This document shows positions 7,160 to 12,752 of a stretch of DNA of 12,752 nt, piece by piece. Origin of the DNA: Oscillospiraceae bacterium (GTDB taxonomy: Bacteria > Bacillota > Clostridia > Oscillospirales > Oscillospiraceae); NCBI GenBank assembly GCA_020025615.1, contig JAHHRT010000040.1, positions 1-12,752 on the forward strand, written 5' to 3'. The notes below the pieces were generated by a model, which was not told where the DNA came from, searched no databases, and saw only the letters and a list, made by a program, of their open reading frames with translations. The number at the start of each line of letters is the position of its first letter. Positions within the stretch are counted from its first letter, which is position 1. A program made the position numbers and the translations under genes.

Positions 7160-7358
7160 TTATATTACAAAAGGTTACAAAGCCGAAAGGCGGCGTATGA
7201 AAAGGGAAGCCGGTGCAAAGCCGGTACAGTCACCTCTGCTGTGACGTGGACGAACGGACGATAAATCATTGGGAGTATTCCTGAGAAGATGTCCGGGAGG
7301 ATGAAGCGAAGTCAGAATACCTGCCTTTTGTACAAAAGGGTGGTTCTGGGATGAGGAA
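7160..7358 (+). promoter_or_regulatory. Cobalamin riboswitch 1 (aptamer)
   Basis: This matches the cobalamin riboswitch (RF00174) core. The 5' GGGAAGCCGGTGCAAAGCCGG segment starts at 7204 and leads into ACAGTCACCTCTGCTGTGA (7226-7244, the P5/L5 hairpin). The 3' B12 box AGTCAGAATACCTGCC is at 7310-7325, preceded by the typical GGATGAAGC. The closing helix P1 is a perfect 9-bp pairing of TACAAAAGG (7166-7174) with CCTTTTGTA (7324-7332). The motif TTCTGGGATGA (7344-7354) is shared with the second copy and is the likely start of the switching region. Binding of adenosyl- or methylcobalamin would normally turn the downstream genes off. Confidence 0.93.
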
Positions 7359-7439
7359 TGCAGCCTGCAATAAACCCATGGGGTTACTGTGCCCCTTTCT
7401 CATCCCTCCGTTGTGACCGTTCGCAGCGGGGCTTTTTTT
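7348..7439 (+). terminator. Expression platform and terminator of riboswitch 1
   Basis: A terminator stem CTCCGTTGTGA (7406-7416 shifted by wobble pairing) pairs with TCGCAGCGGGG (7421-7431), loop CCGT, followed by CTTTTTTTG. An alternative base GCCCC (7391-7395) with GGGGC (7428-7432) abuts the same T run. A candidate antiterminator is GGGATGAG (7348-7355) with CTCATCCC (7399-7406). It abuts the first form and would enclose the CCCC used by the second. So the B12-free RNA could read through and the bound RNA terminate; which helix is used is inferred. Confidence 0.8.
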
Positions 7440-7467
7440 GCCGTTTTTACGGCATATAACAATTTCA

Positions 7468-7665
7468 TATGGTAAAGGGATATTCATGCGCCTGCGCATG
7501 AAGCGGGAAATCGGTGAAAATCCGATACAGTCACTCCTACTGTGAAGCGGACAATCAAACGGCAGCTCCTTGTGGTCGAGCGGAGAAAACGTTTGAGAGG
7601 ATGAAGCAAAGTCAGAATACCGTCCCTTTGCCAGTTCAAGGCGATTCTGGGATGAAGGAGCAGCC
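7468..7665 (+). promoter_or_regulatory. Cobalamin riboswitch 2 (aptamer)
   Basis: A second complete cobalamin aptamer. The core GGGAAATCGGTGAAAATCC starts at 7505, then ACAGTCACTCCTACTGTGA (P5/L5), then the B12 box AGTCAGAATACCGTCC (7610-7625) preceded by GGATGAAGC. The box ends in CGTCC rather than CTGCC, but the change is matched in P1: AAAGGGA (7474-7480) pairs with TCCCTTT (7623-7629). Copy 1 uses an unrelated P1 sequence, so the helix is conserved while the bases differ. Core landmarks lie 300-301 bp from those of copy 1, suggesting an old tandem duplication whose side arms have diverged. Confidence 0.92.
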
Positions 7666-7722
7666 CGCCAGCCATATGACAAGCTGGGCCTGTCCTTCTA
7701 ACACCGTTAGAGGGCTTTTTTT
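7654..7722 (+). terminator. Expression platform and terminator of riboswitch 2
   Basis: Terminator: CCTTCTAAC (7694-7702) pairs with GTTAGAGGG (7706-7714, one G-T) around ACC, followed by C and seven T (7716-7722). Antiterminator: GAAGGA (7654-7659) with TCCTTC (7693-7698), plus GCCC (7663-7666) with GGGC (7686-7689). The two folds compete for 7694-7698, the textbook layout of a transcription-terminating OFF switch. The ribosome site for the next gene lies 31 nt beyond the T run. Confidence 0.88.
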
Positions 7723-7766
7723 ATGCCCCATCAACATCGTATTATATTTAGAAAAGGAGATTTTCT

Positions 7767-8009
7767 ATGATGAACCAAGGATTCAAACCCATTGGACACA
7801 GAATGATTGCGTTGTTCCTGGCAGCTCTGCTGCTGGTGCAGGCGGCTCCTGTGGTCCCTGCAAGGGCAGCCCAGGTATCAGAGCCTGTGGCAGAGGAAAT
7901 CACGGAAGAAGTGGTTCCCGAAACCCCGGCAGAAGCCCCTGAGACTGCTGAGGAAGCAGTTCCCGAAGCTCCACATCACGTTCAAGGTGGTAAAGGAGAC
8001 TACTCCTGA
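7767..8009 (+). CDS. Signal-peptide fragment of the B12-regulated surface protein (out of frame with its body)
   Basis: An 80-residue frame starting at ATG 7767, with AAGGAG (7754-7759) 7 nt upstream. It begins with a clear Sec signal peptide: basic stretch up to Arg12, hydrophobic core MIALFLAALLLVQAAPVV (13-30) and an AxA site ARA-AQ (cleavage after about residue 34). A Glu/Pro/Thr-rich linker follows (EEITEEVVPETPAEAPETAE). From about residue 69 the reading (HHVQGGKGDYS, stop at 8007) no longer resembles a protein, while the adjacent +1 frame reads LHITFKVVKETTPEPPAPP and continues for 1450 residues. Fragment and body are therefore one gene split by a frameshift or junction near 7967-7975. 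Read as given, only a short secreted peptide would be made. Confidence 0.8.
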   Translation: MMNQGFKPIGHRMIALFLAALLLVQAAPVVPARAAQVSEPVAEEITEEVVPETPAEAPETAEEAVPEAPHHVQGGKGDYS

Positions 8010-8337
8010 ACCTCCTGCGCCTCCGGTAAAGCCGGACGAACAGGCAGGCAATGGACTCTTCACCGCAAAGATTGGCGAAAAAGTACTGAAGGTCAATGAG
8101 ATTGCAGCGCCTGAGTATATGTGTGGCGTGGAGCAAGCCTTTGAAATCGAAGTTCCTGAGAGTCTGAAAGAAGGAGCTGTCAAGCTGGATGGCCTGAAGG
8201 GGTATCTTTATTACGAGATTACCCAAAAGGATGACTGCTATAGTTCCGGTGCAATGCAGCCTCTGTCTGGTCCTCTTGCAATCAACACGTACGGCTATCA
8301 TCTGAGTGGTGACCTGGAGCTCCACATCACCTTCAAG
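7967..8337 (+). repeat. 20-bp direct near-repeat pair, 351 bp apart, flanking a surface module
   Basis: Bases 7967-7986 and 8318-8337 match at 19 of 20 positions (AGCTCCACATCAC.TTCAAG), spaced exactly 351 bp = 117 codons, and both encode LHITFK in the same frame. The first copy sits exactly where the signal-peptide frame is lost. This looks like the 3' remnant of a second, upstream copy of the module now seen once (about 8040-8337). Confidence 0.7.
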
Positions 8338-11300
8338 CTTAAGACCATGCCCAAGGCCCCCATTCGGGTAACCCTCAACGGCCAGGAATTGCAGGTGGAT
8401 GTACTTCCGGCAAAAAACAGCACACTCTATAAGAACGATCTTGTAATCCATGTTCCGACCCCCTTTGTAAAGACCGTGACCGTTCACAACATGAAGGGTT
8501 GGGGTTATGTTGTGAACGACCGCTTCGGTATGCAGGAAACTATCGAGACGGAGAATTGGGAGGCAAAAATTCTCGCCCCCAATGAATTCTATTACCTGAG
8601 TAAATGGCCGGATAACTACCATGTAAGCTTCCAGGTGGCAGAAGCCGCAGAGGCTAACATCATTCTCAACGCCCAGATGGACGGCAAATTCCTGCTGCCT
8701 CCTGAGACTGCCGCCGGCGTAAAGCCGGGCCTTGCCAAGGAGCTGGGATATGCCTACGGCGAAGGCATTACAGAGAAGGACATTACGGCCCTGGATGCCC
8801 TGGTGAAGATGCACCAGATCAAGTATCCTGGCAAGAATGTGAACGAGTACCTGGCTCTGAACGAAAAGGGCTTTATTACCAAAGTCTTTGGCGTTGAGAC
8901 CGGTGCAGTAGGCTTTATGGTCAACGGCAGTATGCCCAACACAGGCATTGCTGCAACGGTCATCCACGAGGGAGATACCGTCGATTTCTTCAACTATCAG
9001 GATACCAACGGTTGGAGCGATAAGACGGTCTGGCTGGAACAGAACGGTATTCAAAAGACGAACTTCCAGGCTGCCGCCGGTGTGCCTGTGACCCTGACGG
9101 TGAAGAGCGCCGATTACCAGGGAACGGTCACGGCAGTGTCCGGGGTACGGCTGGCAACGGTAGCCGCAGACGGCACCATCACCCCCATGGAGGGTGTTAC
9201 CGATGAAAATGGCAATGTCTCCGTAACCTTCCCCGAAAAGGGCAGCTATACGGTGACGGTTACCAGCTCCGAAACCACCAAGGTGGTCATGCCCCTGGTC
9301 CATGTGACGGTTTCCGACCATGTGGTGACCCTGAGCGTGGAAGCCAGAACTGCGGGCAAGGGAGATTTCCTGCCTGCTACGGTCATGGTTCTGCAATCCG
9401 AAGGTGCGCAGACCGTGAAGCAGCTGCTGGATGCAGCCGCTAAGGAATTTAAGCTGGATGTTCAGTACAGCGGCAAGGGAATTCAGTCCATCAACGGTTT
9501 GGGCGGCGGCTGGCGCTGCTATGTAAACGGAAAGGCCATTGAGACCTCTGTTGCAGAGCACAAGGCAGCAGCAGACGATGTGATTCGCATCCGCTTTGCA
9601 GTGACCCCCTCCGCAGAGGAACTGAATGAACCCCTTTATGCGTATCTCCAGAAGCTGGTAAACGAAGCAAAGGATAAGCTGAAGCTCTCCTACACCCAGG
9701 ACACCAAGCAGGTTCTGCAGAAGGCTGTGACAGATGCAGAGGCAGTCCTTGCCGATTCTGCTAACAACAGCACCGACACAGACAAGGAACTGCTGGTGAG
9801 CAAGCACATTGCAGCCGTCAACGCAGGCCTTGCCCAGCTGGTGGCAGAGGAGACAGAACAGGATCCCGCCATTCCCAAGGACTTTGAAAACGATCTGTGG
9901 CTCCAGTATGACCACAAGAATCTGAAGGTTGGCGAGACGGCTACCATCTATCCTCGCCGGATTCCTCAGATCATTGACGATCCTATCAGCAACAATATCA
10001 CGAGACCTGTATTCACCTTTACAATTGTGAAGGGTGATTCCATCAAGCTGAGTGAGACAGAGTCCCGGGAAAAGACCAAGGTCACCGCTGTGAAGGAAGG
10101 CACCAGCGTTGTGAAGGTCAGCTACAAGGCTGAGGGAAAATATGGTGCGTGCAGCCCTGTGAATGAGGGCTTGGTGGTGTTTAACGTCACCAACAGCGCA
10201 TCTACCCTTACCATTCAGACCAGCCTTTCTGCAATCCGCTCCTATGATACCATCTACTACACCGGCAGCGACACCGTTGCTTATCCCTTCACAGTATCTG
10301 TCGAGAATGCTGAGAAGGTAGTGGTTTCCTGCAACGACCAGGTCCTGACGGAGGAAAACGGAAAATACATTGCACAGTTTGAAAATCGCAGCAACATCGT
10401 AGAAATTACTGCCACCGATGCCAACGGCGTGGACACCACCTACTACCAGGTCATCGACGCCAGAAAGATTCAGATCGTGGTGGATAACCTGACCAGCCCC
10501 GGTCAGCCCTTTAAGATCAACGACCGGGCAAGAATCAGCTTCCGGGGCATCACCATGCCCATTGTGAAGCTGGCTACCATCTATAATCCCTGCTATGGCA
10601 AGGACAGAGCCTATGTGTTCTATCACAATGATCGGCTGAAGCCTGACACTGTGAAGGGCTACTGCGGTCAGTATGACCTGGCTACGCAGAACGCCTTTGA
10701 AGTGACGTTTGCCGAGGCTGGCGATTACCACTTCACCAACGGCCGGATTCACTGCGCATGGTGGGGCGATAATCTGGGCAGCGATAAGAATAAGGAAGGC
10801 AAGGGCGATCCCAACACCAGTGCACCCGTTGTACATGACGATTTCTCCTGGATGCCTGACTTTACTGTCCATGTTGAAAATGCGGTCAGCGACCACGTGC
10901 CTGTGAAGGAAGTCAAGCTGAACAAAACGGAGCTGACCCTGACGGAAGGCGAGAGCTTCCAGCTGACTGCCCAGGTGCTTCCTGAGGAAGCTACCGACCG
11001 GAATGTGACCTGGAGCTGCGACGATCCCACCAGCTACTTCATTGCGCTGAGCGAGGATGGCAAGATTACCGCCAAGCACGCAACCACCCAGGAACAGCCG
11101 GAGGTTACTGTGACGGTTACCACCAAGGACGGTGCCAAGACTGCATCCTGCAAGGTGGTTGTGAAGGCAGTTTCCCATAGCATTACCGTAGAAAACGGCA
11201 CCGCAGATCCCAGCAGTGCACCGCGCAAGACCGTTGTTACCATTCAGGCCAATCCGGCCCCCGCAGGTCAGAAGTTTGACCACTGGAAAGTGGTTTCCGG

Positions 11301-12342
11301 CAGCGTAAGCCTTAAGAGCAGCAAGGAGGCAGAGACCACCTTTGTGATGCCCGATACAGATGTAACGATTAAGGCAGTTTATACCAATATCATCTATAAG
11401 GTAACCGTGGAAAATGGTACAGCCACCCCCAGCAATGTGACTGAGGGCAGAACCGTTACCATTCAGGCCGGCAAGGCTCCCGCCGGTCAGAAGTTTGACC
11501 ATTGGGAGGTAACATCGGGAGATGTCCAGCTGAAGAACAGCAAGCAGGCAAAGACCACCTTTGTCATGCCCGACTCCGATGTAGCCCTCAAGGCAGTCTT
11601 TACCTCTGCAACTCGGAAGCCCGGCGGCACCAGCCACAAGCTGCCTTCTTCTACCGGCAGTAAGAACAATGGCGGCAGCAAGAAGACTTCCAATATGGTG
11701 GATGTGAAGACTGTCAACGGCAATGTGCCCGCAAAGAACTTCGCAGACATCAAGGGACAGGACAAGAACATCCGTATCAAGGGGAAACTTGAGGACGGTA
11801 AGGAATTTACCTGGATCATCAACGGTAAGGACATCGATACCGCCAAGGATTTGAAGGTGGGTATGAGCCGCAAGGGTAAATTCCAGAAGGATATTGAAAC
11901 CCTGGCACAGGATCCTGAGATTTTCCGCTTCCTGGAGGACGGCAAGCTGCCCTACACCATGATGGTGGAGATGCCTACGTCTATGAAGGACGGCAGCTAC
12001 CTGCTGATGCACTACAACACCGTCGAGAGACGGGCAGAGAAGGTCAGCAAGGTTTCCGTCAAGGACGGTATGTTCAGCTTCCTTGCCAAGGATGGCGGTG
12101 AGTACTTCCTGGCAACCCATGTCAGCAGCAAGACCGTGCCGGAGCTGGAAGCAGAGAAAAACGCCACTGTGGAGACCACTGCAGAGACCGTTGTTGAGAC
12201 CACCGAAGCTGTGAAGGAAGCGGAAAACACTTCCGGCGGGATGCATGGAGTACAGATTGTGCTGTGGATCCTCTTCATCCTGGCTGCGGCAGTCTGCGGA
12301 TACCTGCTTGGAATCATGACGAAGAAGCGCAAGGAGAATTAA
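7969..12342 (+). CDS. Large surface protein with transcobalamin-like (DUF4430) modules, Big_2 and InlB-type repeats; 5' end disrupted
   Basis: About 1457 residues in one open frame, lacking its own plausible start; the signal peptide lies out of frame just upstream. Order of parts by nucleotide position: Pro/Glu linker (7990-8040); an unrecognised module (8041-8337); a beta-rich stretch; a DUF4430/transcobalamin-like region (about 8740-9045, TALDALV, GFMVNGSMPN, HEGDTVDFF); a second, clearer DUF4430 domain (about 9325-9600, TVKQLLDAAAKEF, GGGWRCYVNGK, DDVIRIRF); a FIVAR-like helical segment (9634-9850); Ig-like beta regions (9880-10890); a Big_2 domain (10906-11170, VKLNKTELTLTEGESFQL); two 73-residue InlB-B-type repeats; a Gly/Ser/Lys linker; an unrecognised C-terminal domain; an acidic Thr-rich stalk; a transmembrane helix (about 12250-12318); and a KKRKEN tail. 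No LPXTG motif is present. B12 riboswitch control and transcobalamin-like folds suggest extracellular corrinoid binding; this is inferred. Confidence 0.82.
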   Translation, partial: LHITFKVVKETTPEPPAPPVKPDEQAGNGLFTAKIGEKVLKVNEIAAPEYMCGVEQAFEIEVPESLKEGAVKLDGLKGYLYYEITQKDDCYSSGAMQPLSGPLAINTYGYHLSGDLELHITFKLKTMPKAPIRVTLNGQELQVDVLPAKNSTLYKNDLVIHVPTPFVKTVTVHNMKGWGYVVNDRFGMQETIETENWEAKILAPNEFYYLSKWPDNYHVSFQVAEAAEANIILNAQMDGKFLLPPETAAGVKPGLAKELGYAYGEGITEKDITALDALVKMHQIKYPGKNVNEYLALNEKGFITKVFGVETGAVGFMVNGSMPNTGIAATVIHEGDTVDFFNYQDTNGWSDKTVWLEQNGIQKTNFQAAAGVPVTLTVKSADYQGTVTAVSGVRLATVAADGTITPMEGVTDENGNVSVTFPEKGSYTVTVTSSETTKVVMPLVHVTVSDHVVTLSVEARTAGKGDFLPATVMVLQSEGAQTVKQLLDAAAKEFKLDVQYSGKGIQSINGLGGGWRCYVNGKAIETSVAEHKAAADDVIRIRFAVTPSAEELNEPLYAYLQKLVNEAKDKLKLSYTQDTKQVLQKAVTDAEAVLADSANNSTDTDKELLVSKHIAAVNAGLAQLVAEETEQDPAIPKDFENDLWLQYDHKNLKVGETATIYPRRIPQIIDDPISNNITRPVFTFTIVKGDSIKLSETESREKTKVTAVKEGTSVVKVSYKAEGKYGACSPVNEGLVVFNVTNSASTLTIQTSLSAIRSYDTIYYTGSDTVAYPFTVSVENAEKVVVSCNDQVLTEENGKYIAQFENRSNIVEITATDANGVDTTYYQVIDARKIQIVVDNLTSPGQPFKINDRARISFRGITMPIVKLATIYNPCYGKDRAYVFYHNDRLKPDTVKGYCGQYDLATQNAFEVTFAEAGDYHFTNGRIHCAWWGDNLGSDKNKEGKGDPNTSAPVVHDDFSWMPDFTVHVENAVSDHVPVKEVKLNKTELTLTEGESFQLTAQVLPEEATDRNVTWSCDDPTSYFIALSEDGKITAKHATTQEQPEVTVTVTTKDGAKTASCKVVVKAVSHSITVENGTADPSSAPRKTVVTIQANPAPAGQKFDHWKVVSGSVSLKSSKEAETTFVMPDTDVTIKAVYTNIIYKVTVENGTATPSNVTEGRTVTIQAGKAPAGQKFDHWEVTSGDVQLKNSKQAKTTFVMPDSDVALKAVFTSATRKPGGTSHKLPSSTGSKNNGGSKKTSNMVDVKTVNGNVPAKNFADIKGQDKNIRIKGKLEDGKEFTWIINGKDIDTAKDLKVGMSRKGKFQKDIETLAQDPEIFRFLEDGKLPYTMMVEMPTSMKDGSYLLMHYNTVERRAEKVSKVSVKDGMFSFLAKDGGEYFLATHVSSKTVPELEAEKNATVETTAETVVETTEAVKEAENTSGGMHGVQIVLWILFILAAAVCGYLLGIMTKKRKEN
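11182..11608 (+). repeat. Two tandem 73-residue InlB-B-type surface repeats
   Basis: Units begin at 11182 (ITVENGTADPS) and 11401 (VTVENGTATPS), spaced 219 bp. Both share PAGQKFDHW, TTFVMPD and a closing KAV[YF]T, the signature of divergent InlB B-repeats, which form stalks in secreted and wall-associated proteins of Gram-positive bacteria. They lie close to the membrane anchor and probably extend the binding domains away from the cell. Confidence 0.8.
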
Positions 12343-12345
12343 CCT

Positions 12346-12752
12346 ATGTATCAGAAAATTATTTCTGCCCTGCTCTGCCTGGCCCTGCTCCTGGGCCTGG
12401 CAGGCTGCGGCGCACAGACGGTCTCCGAGACCTCTATGCAGACGACGGTTTCCACGGAGCAGAGCGAAAGCTCTGCCCCTGTGGAAACACAGAAGGAAGA
12501 AACGGTATCCGAAGATTTCGACGTTGCCGATGAACCGGATGCAAAGACCGACTTCTCCAAATATGAGGAGAAGGTCAGCAGTTCTTCCCAGAACACCGGT
12601 TCCAATGACCGGGATTCTCAGAACGATGCAGGCCAGTCTTCGGGAGATGCCGCCCAGAATTCGGGCAGCCAGTCTTCGGGAGATGCTGCTCAGAATCCGG
12701 GCAGCCAGTCTTCAGGGGATGCTGCACAGGAGGAAGAGAACAGCCAGTCTAT
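12346..12752 (+). CDS. Lipoprotein with low-complexity repeat linker (partial, runs off the window)
   Basis: An open frame from ATG 12346 to the window end (135 codons). The N-terminus MYQKIISALLCLALLLGLAG-C is a lipoprotein signal peptide with the lipobox LAGC, so Cys21 should be lipidated and the protein anchored to the outer face of the membrane. A long Ser/Thr/Gln/Glu-rich linker follows, ending in three 12-residue repeats (QSSGDAAQ core). No folded domain is reached. The start lies 3 nt after the stop of the large surface protein, and its AAGGAG (12331-12336) is inside that gene's last codons, so the two are translationally coupled and share the B12-controlled transcript. By context the missing part may hold a corrinoid-binding or DUF4430 domain; this is a guess. 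Confidence 0.88.
   Translation, partial: MYQKIISALLCLALLLGLAGCGAQTVSETSMQTTVSTEQSESSAPVETQKEETVSEDFDVADEPDAKTDFSKYEEKVSSSSQNTGSNDRDSQNDAGQSSGDAAQNSGSQSSGDAAQNPGSQSSGDAAQEEENSQS
12634..12741 (+). repeat. 36-bp tandem repeat in the lipoprotein linker
   Basis: Three in-frame units begin at 12634, 12670 and 12706 with CAGTCTTC[GA]GG[AG]GATGC. Each encodes QSSGDAAQxxGS-type sequence, and a fourth partial unit may start near 12742. Third-position changes between units show they are not a recent slip. The length of this flexible spacer probably varies between strains. Confidence 0.85.

Noticed and set aside
7035..7244. A 69-codon frame in the riboswitch leader, possibly a leader peptide
   Set aside because: It starts upstream of the mapped promoter boxes and runs through the aptamer core, so the B12-controlled transcript would not contain its start.
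7514..7942. A 142-codon frame crossing riboswitch 2 and the signal-peptide region
   Set aside because: It reads through the B12 box and terminator and is out of frame with the signal peptide; no ribosome site.
7975..8009. Programmed ribosomal frameshift joining the signal peptide to the body
   Set aside because: No slippery heptamer, internal Shine-Dalgarno or downstream pseudoknot is evident near the junction. The nearby 20-bp repeat offers a simpler explanation. Not excluded by experiment.
7900..12246. A 1448-codon open frame on the minus strand opposite the surface protein
   Set aside because: Low-complexity His/Gly/Leu-rich translation with no ribosome site or domain. The opposite frame has recognisable domains, so this is a shadow caused by codon bias.
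12160..12342. LPXTG sortase signal at the C-terminus of the surface protein
   Set aside because: The region has a hydrophobic helix and basic tail, but no LPXTG-like pentapeptide ahead of it, so membrane anchoring is more likely.
1..12752. tRNA, rRNA or CRISPR arrays
   Set aside because: No cloverleaf, ribosomal RNA motif or regularly spaced short repeats with unique spacers were recognised; the only regular repeats are inside coding genes.

Overview
The window looks like a chromosomal segment of a moderately GC-rich, gut-type Firmicute (Clostridia, probably Oscillospirales/Ruminococcaceae). This is inferred from gene content: a SEC-C methionine aminopeptidase, a KapD-like exonuclease with a Cys-rich tail, a class 3-type aldehyde dehydrogenase, a MATE pump, and large surface proteins with transcobalamin-like modules. 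Near-consensus sigma-A promoters and AGGAG ribosome sites agree. The species cannot be fixed from the sequence.

Left part (1-3756). The tail of an upstream gene and its terminator come first. A perfect TTGACA-17-TATAAT promoter then drives a P1-family (DmpA/ThnT-like) self-cleaving peptidase. It converges, across a 17-bp terminator hairpin, on an aldehyde dehydrogenase on the minus strand. The dehydrogenase and a DEDDh exonuclease diverge from a shared region with back-to-back promoters.

Middle (3757-6940). A 161-bp hairpin-rich inverted-repeat element and a terminator lie downstream of the exonuclease. A two-gene minus-strand operon follows: SEC-C methionine aminopeptidase, then a YfcE/MJ0936-type phosphoesterase 12 nt later. 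A MATE efflux transporter diverges from that operon; both have clear promoters.

Right part (6941-12752) is the most interesting. A TTGACT-17-TATATT promoter opens a leader of about 660 nt carrying two cobalamin riboswitches in tandem, about 300 bp apart, each followed by its own intrinsic terminator. They control a surface-protein operon. The first gene encodes a signal peptide plus a body of about 1450 residues. The body has a DUF4430-like (transcobalamin-like) region, a clear DUF4430 domain, a FIVAR-like helical segment, Ig-like and Big_2 domains, two InlB-type repeats and a C-terminal membrane anchor. The second gene, translationally coupled and cut by the window end, encodes a lipoprotein with a Ser/Gln/Gly repeat linker. 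Together they look like a vitamin-B12-repressed, cell-surface corrinoid-capture system.

In this sequence the first gene is out of frame between signal peptide and body. The break lies at a 20-bp near-repeat spaced exactly 351 bp (117 codons) from its partner. This suggests loss or assembly collapse of a repeated N-terminal module.
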